In this document: piece after piece, positions 1-7,284 of the stretch
Layout of the letters: every line of letters starts with the position of its first letter
Position numbering within the stretch: position 1 is the first letter of the stretch
NCBI GenBank assembly: GCA_938041635.1
Contig: CALIAD010000030.1
Location: 1-14,056, forward strand
Source of the DNA: an uncultured Atopobium sp.
GTDB taxonomy: Bacteria > Actinomycetota > Coriobacteriia > Coriobacteriales > Atopobiaceae
DNA: 14,056 bases
Reading direction: 5' to 3'
Notes under the pieces: model-generated
Told to the model about the DNA's origin: nothing
Databases searched by the model: none
Seen by the model: only the letters and a program-made list of their open reading frames with translations
Translations under genes and position numbers: made by a program

Positions 1-744
1 CATACAACCAAGCGTGCTGTTGTTATTGCAGTAGCAGTAAATACAGAGGCTAAAAGACAAATCATAGGGCTTGAGTGTATAGATACCGAGTCGTATCTGT
101 CCTGGAAAGACTTTCTTATCTCTTTGAGAGAACGAGGACTTAGTGGAGTGAAACTTGTTATCTCTGATGCCCATGCAGGTCTTGTAAGAGCAATCGGTGA
201 GGTGCTCACAGGCGCTGCCTGGCAAAACTGCCTTTGTCACTTAGAGAGAAATGTCTTTGATAGATGTAGAACAAAAGTTCAGGGTAGGGCAGTTATTGCT
301 GCTATGAAACATACCTTTGAAGCTACTGATAGCGAGTTAGTACGTACAGGCTTTGAGCACCTCTATGAAGTGTATGAAAAGATAGATCCAAAAGGAGCAC
401 ATCTTCTAGAAGAGTCAGAGCCATATGTACTGACCTACCTAGACTTTCCAAAAGAACACGCTCACTGGATACGTACAAACAATCTTTGTGAAAGACTCAA
501 CAAAGAGATAAAGAAGCGCACACGTGTCGTTGGAGTATTTCCCTCCAAACAAGCAATGCTTCGCCTTGTAGGAGCGGTATGTATCAATCAAAACGAAGAG
601 TGGTTTGTAGCAACGCACTTCATGGATAAACGCTCTCTTCTCTTTGAAGAAACCCCTAAGAAAGGGTCATGTACACAAGAGACTATCAACCATCTCTTAC
701 AAGTAATTGATAGTGACTTTAAGGTTTGTAAAGAGGTGGCATAA
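1..744 (+). CDS. IS256-family (mutator-type) transposase, 5' end cut by window edge
   Basis: The frame is open from base 1, so the visible 247 residues are the C-terminal part of a longer protein; IS256 transposases are usually about 390-420 residues, so roughly 150 are outside the window. The enzyme would cut and rejoin the ends of its own element. Seen directly: SDAHAGL holds the second catalytic Asp of the DDE triad, the W-QN-C-L-C-H-L-ER-N stretch matches the family C/H motif, and NNLCERLNKEIKKRTRVVGVFPS-like sequence carries the catalytic Glu. The first catalytic Asp should lie just upstream of base 1. The ATG at 124 is internal, not the start. The frame runs intact to a TAA stop with no frameshift, so this part of the element looks undamaged; whether the whole copy is intact cannot be judged here. 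A candidate terminal repeat follows at 773-798. Confidence 0.93.
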   Translation, partial: HTTKRAVVIAVAVNTEAKRQIIGLECIDTESYLSWKDFLISLRERGLSGVKLVISDAHAGLVRAIGEVLTGAAWQNCLCHLERNVFDRCRTKVQGRAVIAAMKHTFEATDSELVRTGFEHLYEVYEKIDPKGAHLLEESEPYVLTYLDFPKEHAHWIRTNNLCERLNKEIKKRTRVVGVFPSKQAMLRLVGAVCINQNEEWFVATHFMDKRSLLFEETPKKGSCTQETINHLLQVIDSDFKVCKEVA

Positions 745-772
745 TGTAGGCTAGAAGGTAGTAAGGAAATAG

Positions 773-798
773 CCTTACACCACTTTTTGAGACGTAAC
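773..798 (+). repeat. Candidate right terminal inverted repeat of the IS256-family element
   Basis: About 30 bases after the transposase stop lies a stretch ending in TTTTTGAGACGTAAC. Ends of IS256 elements are commonly found at this distance from the stop and often carry a similar short T-run followed by a GA-C-T-AC type core. The left end is outside the window, so neither the matching repeat nor the 8-9 bp target duplication can be tested. The exact border is a guess. Confidence 0.4.
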
Positions 799-904
799 TA
801 AGATAGTTGCACATCTTTTTAAACTTTATGCTGAAAAATTAAAATCTTTGACTTAAATCAATATTTACGATGTCTTGTGTTAAATTCTCATTAGATTTAA
901 GAAT

Positions 905-942
905 TGAATTGCACCAAAAAATTTCTTTTTTGGTGCAATTCA
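905..942. terminator. Perfect 17-bp hairpin between the IS end and the HEPN gene; possible bidirectional terminator
   Basis: The arms 905-921 and 926-942 (TGAATTGCACCAAAAAA and its exact complement) are separated by a 4-base loop. The A-run and T-run sit inside the stem, so in either direction the ascending arm starts with GAATTGCACC and the T-run is on the loop side. It lies about 70 bases beyond the stop of the reverse-strand 654-residue gene and about 100 bases after the IS end. It could end transcription from either side. The T-run is not placed after the stem as in a textbook terminator, so a protein-binding palindrome or the trace of a small mobile element are alternatives. The rest of 799-1014 shows no gene. 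Confidence 0.4.
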
Positions 943-1014
943 TGAACTTTATTAAAAACGACTTTTATGGCTTAAAATTAATCAAACCACTACTGCCATG
1001 CTAATGCTTGGGCA

Positions 1015-2979
1015 CTATTCTTCTTCCAAAGGCCAATCAATTAGGTACTTACTATCAAGCCCTCCTTTATGGGTAAAGCGGGACAGCTCATCATTTATTT
1101 TAAGTAAAATGCAAATCAATGCTATAAGCATCATGTAATAATCGAACTGCATTTCTTGATCACTAAAATCAGTTATTGATCCAGACCCATGACTGTATTT
1201 ATTCCTTAAGGCTAGTGAATTGCTGAACTTTGCATTATTGAATAGGTATGACAAGTATTCTGCCTCATCAGGTGAAAAAAATCTATCTGTAGATTTAATT
1301 ATCTTTTTAGACATTAAGGATTCAATAACATCAGAAGGAAAATCATCAAGATTGGTTGATCCACGCATCCATATTACTGCCAGTAGGACCGCTTGTTGAG
1401 TCGGTTGCAAAATTCCACTTTCATCAAATTGTATAAAGTTGTTTTCTTTTAAATAGTCAATCGAAGGATAAGCAGTTTTATGAAAATCTTGTTCTGTCAA
1501 ATCGAATTCAGTAATAAGACTAAAAAAATTTTTTTCTTCTGGATGTGTTGGTGAATAAGCAAGCAATGACTGGTCGCTAAGGAGAATATGAGCTGGTTTG
1601 TCAAATTCAGTATCTTCTATTAAGTATTTCTTTTCAAATAGAGAAGGTATTTCTGTAAAATCTTTTATTACAATAAAAGGGAAATAATCAGTATTGATTG
1701 AATGATTTTTTGCGTAAAGCATATACGCTTTAAGAACACGTTCAACTTCAGGGCCTATTGCCTTACACTTATCAAGAAGGGAAGTCTCTTCGGTTGGCAG
1801 ACTGATACTAAAGCCTGTTATATCAAATTCTTCACCAATATAGTTATTGAAAAACCATTTAATTGCATTTTCAAGTCTTACTCCCTGGTCTTTTAATATT
1901 TTTTGATAACCAATAATTTCTCCAAGTTTTAGATCAATATCAAAAAGTGCTTCAAACGTCATTGTGTAGCGATTGTGATAATGAGGCTCTGCAATTTTTA
2001 ATAGTGTTGGTGTATTCCGACGGTGTGAAGAACAACTTATAAGTCTTCCTTTGTCTAAGAAATCAAACACATAAATAAAGTTATTTAGTATTGTGGCATA
2101 ATCAATATATTCCTGCAGCCATTGTTGACTAAAGTAATAGTTGAGAATGTTGTTTTGATATTGGTATTTTTTACAAGGTTTCTGTTCTGCACAAAAGCAA
2201 ACTTTAGATCCAAAACGAATGCCGTCGCAACGATCAGAAAAAATTTTATTAGTCAAAGATTGGTTAACTTTTTTTGCTGCAATTCTAACTTCAGGAGATG
2301 GATTATATTTTGAACAAGCAGGCCAATTAGAAAGAGCTTCAACAAACTTAATGTTTACTTCCGGTAGCTTGCCACCAAGATAATTAAGCATAATATGGTC
2401 AATTTTTGTATTTGTTAGCGATTTTGGCAGAAAGATTTTTTCATTTATATCAATAGCGAATACTCGAATAATACATTCTGCTGAAATTTTGAAATTGGTT
2501 TCCATTGCTTCAGATAGTACCCTATCGTATTTATTAGATACTTCTTTATTCTCAATTAGTTTTGGAATCTGATTTGGATGATCTTGAAGAAAATTTTGCA
2601 TATCTTCTTCAAGAATAATTTTCCAAAAATTTAAAAAGAAAACAAAATCCCAAAATTGCTCAATGTATTGAAATTCAATTTCATTAAAAATCTTCAAGAG
2701 TCTTTGATTCTTCAGGGTATTTATGGCCATCTTACAAGCGGTACCGAATAGTTTATCGATGGATTTGGAAGGCAGCGCTGGAAGGGTATCTGAAAAATAC
2801 TCAATGTTATTTTCATAAATTAACTTACATTGATAGATTTCAATAGCATCGTTTATGTTTGAAATGTCCTTAACAGATAAGTCTCTTAGCACTTCGGTTA
2901 CACGATCAAAATAATAAGAAGACATCAAATCTCCCTGAGGAAAATATATTGCGCGTTTTTCATTGTAATCAATATGCAT
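1015..2979 (-). CDS. Uncharacterised 654-residue protein with a C-terminal HEPN-like RNxxxH motif
   Basis: I do not recognise the full-length family. The C-terminal part (about 580-635) has the sequence LALRNKYSHGSG, an RNxxxH motif with R592, N593 and H597, followed by a hydrophobic helix (about 612-627). This is the pattern of HEPN domains, many of which are RNases of toxin-antitoxin, Abi and other defence systems. Residues 1-130 are helical-looking and aromatic-rich. A cysteine cluster (C251, C261, C263, C269) could bind a metal. There is no signal peptide and no clear membrane segment, so it is probably cytosolic. The start ATG follows AGGGA at good spacing. The gene is much more AT-rich than the gene at 3236, stands alone on the reverse strand and sits next to an IS, all of which suggests horizontal acquisition. 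A defence role is inferred only; HEPN-like motifs also occur in proteins without RNase activity. Confidence 0.75.
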   Translation of the reverse strand: MHIDYNEKRAIYFPQGDLMSSYYFDRVTEVLRDLSVKDISNINDAIEIYQCKLIYENNIEYFSDTLPALPSKSIDKLFGTACKMAINTLKNQRLLKIFNEIEFQYIEQFWDFVFFLNFWKIILEEDMQNFLQDHPNQIPKLIENKEVSNKYDRVLSEAMETNFKISAECIIRVFAIDINEKIFLPKSLTNTKIDHIMLNYLGGKLPEVNIKFVEALSNWPACSKYNPSPEVRIAAKKVNQSLTNKIFSDRCDGIRFGSKVCFCAEQKPCKKYQYQNNILNYYFSQQWLQEYIDYATILNNFIYVFDFLDKGRLISCSSHRRNTPTLLKIAEPHYHNRYTMTFEALFDIDLKLGEIIGYQKILKDQGVRLENAIKWFFNNYIGEEFDITGFSISLPTEETSLLDKCKAIGPEVERVLKAYMLYAKNHSINTDYFPFIVIKDFTEIPSLFEKKYLIEDTEFDKPAHILLSDQSLLAYSPTHPEEKNFFSLITEFDLTEQDFHKTAYPSIDYLKENNFIQFDESGILQPTQQAVLLAVIWMRGSTNLDDFPSDVIESLMSKKIIKSTDRFFSPDEAEYLSYLFNNAKFSNSLALRNKYSHGSGSITDFSDQEMQFDYYMMLIALICILLKINDELSRFTHKGGLDSKYLIDWPLEEE

Positions 2980-3010
2980 ATATATCCCTTTTTATTTATC
3001 AAACTTTGCT

Positions 3011-3040
3011 TTTATAAATTATGAAATCAAAGTATCACAA
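3011..3040 (-). promoter_or_regulatory. Candidate promoter of the 654-residue HEPN gene
   Basis: On the reverse strand, TTGTGA (3040-3035, four of six matches to the -35 consensus) is separated by 18 bases from TATAAA (3016-3011, five of six matches to the -10 consensus). Transcription would start near 3004, about 25 bases before the start codon and just ahead of the AGGGA ribosome binding site. The area is AT-rich throughout, so chance matches are easy. Confidence 0.35.
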
Positions 3041-3107
3041 AAGTAGTTATTTTCCCGAAAATACGTCACCCTTCTCCACCCACCGATAAAACGACACCGT
3101 TCATGTG

Positions 3108-3136
3108 AACCCCATCTGTTTGGACAGGTGGGGTTT
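3108..3136 (+). terminator. GC-rich terminator-like hairpin with no visible upstream gene
   Basis: The arms 3108-3119 and 3124-3135 pair over 12 bp (one G-U pair) around a TTGG loop, and are followed by TTTCTC. The T-run is short. No forward-strand gene precedes it in the window before the transposase, 2.3 kb upstream. It therefore looks like the terminator of an ancestral neighbour now separated by the AT-rich reverse gene. Roughly 3137-3235 then serves as the upstream region of the phosphatase gene; I see no convincing -35/-10 pair there. Confidence 0.5.
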
Positions 3137-3235
3137 CTCGTCAGCCGTATAGTCAAAGTGGTGTGGTTTGGACGCGCGAGAGCCTTTGACCGCAGCGTCG
3201 TGTGACGCGCAGCATCGGCAGAATCGGGGCGAGAA

Positions 3236-4420
3236 ATGAAAAAGTTACAGAAACGTTTTACGACGGTCTTGAGCGTGTTCATGACGTTGGTGCTCTCGTT
3301 TGCGCTGGTTGGATGCAACGTATTCCCGTTCCTGCAGAACAACCCTGCCCAGCCAGCAACGCAGTCGTCAATCACAACAGGGGAAATCGAGGCAATACAC
3401 GAGCCCAAGTTTGGTGGCAGCTACCTGGATATCACTATCGAAGAGTTTAATAACCTGGGCTTTGAATATGGTGACAGCGTGGACGTTACGTTTAGCAATG
3501 GATACAAGCTCACCGATATTCCGTACTACAACGGCTATTACACCAAAACTAACGAGCCCCTGGTTGTCGCATATCCGGGCTATCCTTACATCGATGTGTG
3601 CGTAAATAATGGCGAGCCTCTGTGGGAAACCGCTGGTCTTAAGCATGGAGATACGGCCACGGTAACGCTCCACGAGAAGCAGAAGTACGCAACGGTTCAG
3701 AAGGCCCTGGATGCAACGTACACCAATAATCGCTCCGACTACGCAAGTGACGAGGTCTTTGCCAACTTCCGTCCCATGAAGGGTGGAAATCTTGCCGAGG
3801 GCGTGATGTATCGCTCGGCGTCGCCTATTGATAATCGGAACAATCGCGCACCTTACGCGGCAGATCTTGCCCAGAGGTGTGGCGTGCAGTTTATCTTGGA
3901 CCTTGCAGACACCAACGAAGAGATTCAGGGCTATTACCAGAATGCGGACTACGACATTACGTGGCACAAAAGCCTGTATGACGCAGGGAATGTTGCGGCT
4001 CTTAACCTCAACGCCAATTATCGGGGCGGCCAATATGCTTATCGCCTGGTAGCGGGTCTGCGCGAGATAATTCTGCATAAGGGGCCCTATCTTATTCACT
4101 GCACCGAGGGTAAGGATCGTACGGGCTTTGTTTGCGCTCTTCTCGAGGCACTTTGCGGCGCATCCTACGACGAGATGCGCGACGACTACATGATTACCTA
4201 CGACAACTATTACGGCATTAGCGAGAAGGACGACAAGGCTCGTTACGACGCCGTTGTTGACGTGAAGTTCGACGATATCGCTCGCTGCATTGCTGGGGTG
4301 CCTACGTACGGTTCGCTCGACGGCGCGGATTACGCAGCTGGAGCTCGCAAATATCTGACTGACGTAGGTATGACCGAGTGGGAAATCAACAAGCTTGTCG
4401 AAAGGCTGACGAACAAGTAG
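3236..4420 (+). CDS. Lipid-anchored tyrosine-phosphatase-like protein (Y_phosphatase3 type)
   Basis: The 394-residue product should be exported and anchored on the outer face of the membrane: residues 1-27 have basic MKKLQKR, a hydrophobic core and the lipobox LVGC with C27 as the lipidated Cys. A Gln/Asn/Pro/Thr linker (about 30-48) follows. Residues 55-148 hold two related beta-rich stretches with GDSVDVTF and GDTATVTL, loosely like the small barrel of SAM hydroxide adenosyltransferases (weak inference). The catalytic part runs from about 175 to 394: MYRSASP at 191-197 and the P-loop HCTEGKDRTG with nucleophile C289 and R295 (HCX5R), typical of Y_phosphatase3-family protein tyrosine or lipid phosphatases. 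D222 or D225 in LDLADTNEE may help in acid catalysis. Substrate unknown; Tyr-phosphoproteins, phosphoinositides or other phosphate esters are possible. The gene is GC-richer than its neighbours and is monocistronic, ended by the hairpin at 4476. Confidence 0.88.
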   Translation: MKKLQKRFTTVLSVFMTLVLSFALVGCNVFPFLQNNPAQPATQSSITTGEIEAIHEPKFGGSYLDITIEEFNNLGFEYGDSVDVTFSNGYKLTDIPYYNGYYTKTNEPLVVAYPGYPYIDVCVNNGEPLWETAGLKHGDTATVTLHEKQKYATVQKALDATYTNNRSDYASDEVFANFRPMKGGNLAEGVMYRSASPIDNRNNRAPYAADLAQRCGVQFILDLADTNEEIQGYYQNADYDITWHKSLYDAGNVAALNLNANYRGGQYAYRLVAGLREIILHKGPYLIHCTEGKDRTGFVCALLEALCGASYDEMRDDYMITYDNYYGISEKDDKARYDAVVDVKFDDIARCIAGVPTYGSLDGADYAAGARKYLTDVGMTEWEINKLVERLTNK

Positions 4421-4475
4421 CGGGTCGCGGTCGCAGGCGGTCGCGGGCTGCGGCAAGAACTGATAGGTTAGTCGC

Positions 4476-4509
4476 CTGGCGAGAGGAGTGATCTTCTCGC
4501 CAGTTTTTT
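4476..4509 (+). terminator. Intrinsic terminator after the phosphatase gene
   Basis: CTGGCGAG (4476-4483) pairs exactly with CTCGCCAG (4496-4503), the stem continues inward with A-U, G-U and G-C pairs, and six T residues follow at 4504-4509. This is a textbook rho-independent terminator, so the next operon needs its own promoter. Confidence 0.9.
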
Positions 4510-4539
4510 AATAACAAATTTAAATAATGTTATGTGAAG

Positions 4540-4615
4540 TTGATTTCCTTTTACCGTTGGCGGAATTGGAAATGGAAACGTCAGGGCCCCTTTTTATAAT
4601 TTTCTATAAGGAGGG
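4540..4615 (+). promoter_or_regulatory. Candidate promoter/operator region and RBS of the sugar operon
   Basis: A perfect TATAAT (4595-4600) lies in an AT-rich patch just before the regulator gene, but no good -35 box sits 16-18 bases upstream, as is common for activator-dependent promoters. If this is the -10 box, transcription starts near 4607 and the leader is only about 15 bases, beginning with the strong AAGGAGGG ribosome binding site (4608-4615) that fixes the ATG at 4622. Upstream, ATTTCC (4543-4548) and GGAAAT (4568-4573) form a spaced inverted repeat that could bind the activator. The -10 box is reasonable, the operator is speculative. Confidence 0.35.
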
Positions 4616-4621
4616 TGCGTC

Positions 4622-6547
4622 ATGGATGACAAGCTTGTTCGTCTCATAACGTGCTTGGCAAAACAGGAAGATGTTTCTACATCAACGCTGTCTGAGTCCT
4701 TATGCGTCTCCGAGCGCACCGTGCGTGCATATATTAAGCGAGCAAAAGAATTACTAGAAGGTACTGCGGAAATTACAACAATAAAAGGTCAGGGTTATCA
4801 TCTTGAAGTTCTTAATCCTGAGCTCTTGGATTGTTGGCTTAATAAAGAAGATCAGCTACCTCAGACTTCTAATGAGCGTGTGGCATATATATTGGACGAT
4901 CTGCTTAATCGAAGCGATTGGGTTACGGTAGATGAGTTATCAGAGATTCTTTACGTTTCTCGTAAGACTATTTCGATTGATCTAAAACAAGCTGAAGAGT
5001 TTCTCGCCAGATTTGACCTGCGCATAGTGCGTAAATCGCATTATGGAATTCAGATTGAAGGTACTGAATTTAATAAGCGGCTCTGCCTGGCAAGTCTGGT
5101 AACAAACGAAGCATATTCGGGTAGTTGTCACGCCACGGTAGAAAATAATGAACTTATTGCTGATGTAACAAAGCTGGTAGTTGAGTGTGTTGAACATCAT
5201 GATGTCAGCTTGAATGATTTTGCAATTAGAAATCTTGTCATTCATATTGTGGTTGCAATTAATCGCATTAAGCAACAGCGCTATGTTGTAGGACAGGAAG
5301 ACTCGCTTAAGAGAATTCAGTGCTCGTATGAATATAGCGTGGCACAAAAGTTGGTAAATTGCCTGTCGTCTGAGTTTGATGTTGAGTTTCCTCAGACAGA
5401 AGTTGCCTATATTGCAATTCATTTGGCATCTAAGAAGATGTTTAAAGATATCTCTGAGTCTCCAAATCTAGTAATTACCGATGACGTATTTGCAGTTACG
5501 CGTCAGATGATTGATCTGGTATGGAGTAGTTTCAGATTTGATTTTAGGAATGATCTTGAACTACATATGAGTTTAGCCAGACACATTGTGCCACTTTCCG
5601 TTCGATTGCACTATAACCTGCATATAGAAAATCCACTGCTTACTGACATCCAGTATCGAATGCCTTTGGCATACTTGATGGCCATGGAGTCGTCAACAAT
5701 CTTGGCCAAAGAGTACGAAGCAACTCTCAGTGAGCATGAAGTAGCTTATCTGGCCCTGGCATTTGCATTAGCTTTGGAGCGTAAGCGTAATGAACTGCCA
5801 AAAAAGAATGTACTTTGTGTATGCGCAACAGGTCTAGGCACTTCAAAGATTTTGGGAATTCGTATCAAAGAGGAATTTGGACCTTATATCGGGTCAATTA
5901 CTACGTGTAACTTAAGCCAGATTTCTCAGATTGATTTCTCACATATTGATTACGTGTTCTCTACTGTTGAGATTGAATCTCCTTTGCCAGTTCCTGTGTG
6001 TTATTCGGGGTTCTTGCTCGATGACATTAATAAAGACTTGTTAGTTAAAGACTTGCTACGTCGAGATGAACAAGAGGAGTTTGCTAAACACTTTAGCGAG
6101 CATCTTTTCTTCTCACATCTTGCGTATAGAAGTAAGGAAGAAGTACTTAACTTTTTGGTCAGTCAATTATGCAACAGTGAGAAATCAAACATCTCTGTTT
6201 CTGAAGATGAGTTCAGAGCTCTTGTTTTTGACCGCGAAACTTTAGCAATGACTGCCTTTGGAAACTTGGTTGCACTTCCTCATCCTTCGCGCCCGGTATC
6301 TGAACGCACCTGTGTAGCAGTTGGTTTATTAGACAACCCAATTGACTGGGACGGTCATGACGTAGCTGCTGTGTTTTTAATTTCAGTTTCTTGTTCAGAA
6401 GACGAGAAGACCCGCTTATTTAACAAGAACATGGCGTCCCTTCTTATGGATAAAGAGGCAATTTGTTCACTGGTAAAGCATCAAAGTTTTTCAACTTTTG
6501 TTGGTCAGATTGCATCGTCAGGTGATGGTTTGAGAAAGAGGGAATAG
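4622..6547 (+). CDS. PRD-domain transcriptional activator with EIIB-like and EIIA domains (BglG/LicR/MtlR type)
   Basis: This 641-residue regulator would activate the downstream PTS operon according to the phosphorylation state of the PTS. Domain order by eye: HTH (about 5-60, LSESLCVSERTVRAYI), second HTH (about 85-145, LSEILYVSRKTISIDL), PRD1 (about 175-275, conserved H208 and H267), PRD2 (about 285-390, H321 present), EIIB-like domain (about 394-470, VCATGLGTS with C401) and EIIA domain of the fructose/mannitol type (about 500-635, ALPHPSRP with H554). Two N-terminal DNA-binding HTH domains, rather than an RNA-binding CAT domain, mark it as a DNA-binding activator such as LicR or MtlR and not an antiterminator. 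Oddity: in PRD2 the second usual His is A380 (VAYLALA versus VAYIAIH in PRD1), so one phosphorylation site seems lost. It is the first gene of the operon; two bases separate it from the EIIA gene. Confidence 0.93.
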   Translation: MDDKLVRLITCLAKQEDVSTSTLSESLCVSERTVRAYIKRAKELLEGTAEITTIKGQGYHLEVLNPELLDCWLNKEDQLPQTSNERVAYILDDLLNRSDWVTVDELSEILYVSRKTISIDLKQAEEFLARFDLRIVRKSHYGIQIEGTEFNKRLCLASLVTNEAYSGSCHATVENNELIADVTKLVVECVEHHDVSLNDFAIRNLVIHIVVAINRIKQQRYVVGQEDSLKRIQCSYEYSVAQKLVNCLSSEFDVEFPQTEVAYIAIHLASKKMFKDISESPNLVITDDVFAVTRQMIDLVWSSFRFDFRNDLELHMSLARHIVPLSVRLHYNLHIENPLLTDIQYRMPLAYLMAMESSTILAKEYEATLSEHEVAYLALAFALALERKRNELPKKNVLCVCATGLGTSKILGIRIKEEFGPYIGSITTCNLSQISQIDFSHIDYVFSTVEIESPLPVPVCYSGFLLDDINKDLLVKDLLRRDEQEEFAKHFSEHLFFSHLAYRSKEEVLNFLVSQLCNSEKSNISVSEDEFRALVFDRETLAMTAFGNLVALPHPSRPVSERTCVAVGLLDNPIDWDGHDVAAVFLISVSCSEDEKTRLFNKNMASLLMDKEAICSLVKHQSFSTFVGQIASSGDGLRKRE

Positions 6548-6549
6548 AA

Positions 6550-6882
6550 ATGGATGAAAGAGAGGTAGAGGCTATTGTCGCCAACTTGGTTGTGTATGGC
6601 GGGGATGCAAAAAGCTATGCAATACAAGCAATCAAGTGCGCTCGTTTAGGAAAGTTTGACCAGGCAGATGAGTTGTTGAAACAGAGTTCAGAATCGTTAA
6701 ACCGAGCGCATGAGTTTCAGATGGAACGGATTCAGCAGGAAATTATTGGACAGGATAACAAGCCACTATCTTTGCTGATGGTCCACGGACAAGATCATTT
6801 GATGTGTGCTCTTACCACACACGATTTGGCAGTGCAAATCGTTGAGCTTTGTAAGCAAGTAACTACGAGCAGTGGTGAGTGA
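6550..6882 (+). CDS. PTS EIIA component, lactose/cellobiose family
   Basis: The 110-residue cytosolic protein takes a phosphate from HPr-P and passes it to the EIIB at 6895. It is a complete all-helical EIIA of the Lac family, of normal length. The signature LLMVHGQDHLM holds the phosphorylated H79 and D82, the residue that binds the central metal in the family's trimers. The N-terminal half with VVYGGDAKSYAIQAIKCARLGKF is the usual first helical pair (normally with ..GDARS..EA..AA..G.F). The ribosome binding site GAGGGA lies inside the end of the regulator gene, two bases before this start, which points to translational coupling. Sugar specificity cannot be read from this subunit. Confidence 0.95.
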   Translation: MDEREVEAIVANLVVYGGDAKSYAIQAIKCARLGKFDQADELLKQSSESLNRAHEFQMERIQQEIIGQDNKPLSLLMVHGQDHLMCALTTHDLAVQIVELCKQVTTSSGE

Positions 6883-6894
6883 AAGGAAGTAGGT

Positions 6895-7218
6895 ATGAAA
6901 AAGATCGATTTGTTTTGTAGTGCAGGTATGTCCACAAGTATGCTTGCAAACAAGATGCAAGAGGTTGCTGATGCTCATGGAATTCAAGTAAAGGTTGAAG
7001 CATTTTCTTCTACCTCGATTGATTTCCAGGTAGAGCACGACACTCCTGACTGCATTTTACTGGGACCTCAGGTTCGTTTTAGCTTTGACGATGTTAACGC
7101 AAAATACGGAGCAAAAATTCCTGTTGGCGTTATTGAGTCAGCTGATTATGGCAACTTGAATGGCGAGCGTGTGCTTAAGATGGCCATTTCTTTGATTAAG
7201 CGTGGTTCTACTGCATAG
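6895..7218 (+). CDS. PTS EIIB component, lactose/cellobiose family
   Basis: The 107-residue cytosolic subunit carries the phospho-cysteine that phosphorylates the incoming sugar. Residues 8-15 (CSAGMSTS) form the P-loop-like phosphocysteine site with C8 as nucleophile, preceded by MKKIDLF as the first beta strand. LLGPQVRF (55-62) is the conserved strand seen in cellobiose/chitobiose EIIB proteins. Length is normal and no residue is missing. The gene follows the EIIA gene by 12 bases with an AAGGAAG ribosome binding site. The 66 bases to the EIIC gene contain no terminator. Confidence 0.95.
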   Translation: MKKIDLFCSAGMSTSMLANKMQEVADAHGIQVKVEAFSSTSIDFQVEHDTPDCILLGPQVRFSFDDVNAKYGAKIPVGVIESADYGNLNGERVLKMAISLIKRGSTA

Positions 7219-7284
7219 GGTTTCTCGCTATATGTTTTACCTGTGATTTTATAAAAATGGAGAGTTGTCAGTTTGGAGGGTTCT

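Noticed and set aside
124..126. ATG-like start of the transposase at 124
   Set aside because: The same frame is open with transposase-like sequence from base 1, so this is an internal codon and the gene begins outside the window.
3019..3408. Reverse-strand 129-codon frame over the phosphatase start
   Set aside because: It crosses the terminator hairpin at 3108 and the signal-peptide codons of the phosphatase, and its translation looks non-protein-like (rich in Arg, Thr and Cys without a pattern).
3368..4456. Long (362-codon) reverse-strand open frame opposite the phosphatase gene
   Set aside because: It lies fully across a gene with a signal peptide, lipobox and catalytic motif; long antisense frames are common over GC-richer genes, and its translation has no recognisable domain and no good ribosome binding site.
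4982..5422. Reverse-strand 146-codon frame inside the PRD regulator
   Set aside because: It is a shadow of PRD1 coding sequence; composition is low-complexity with many Asn, Ile and Cys and there is no start signal.
7273..7284. TTG start for EIIC at 7273
   Set aside because: The TTG overlaps the GGAGGG ribosome binding site that serves the ATG at 7285, so the ATG is preferred.
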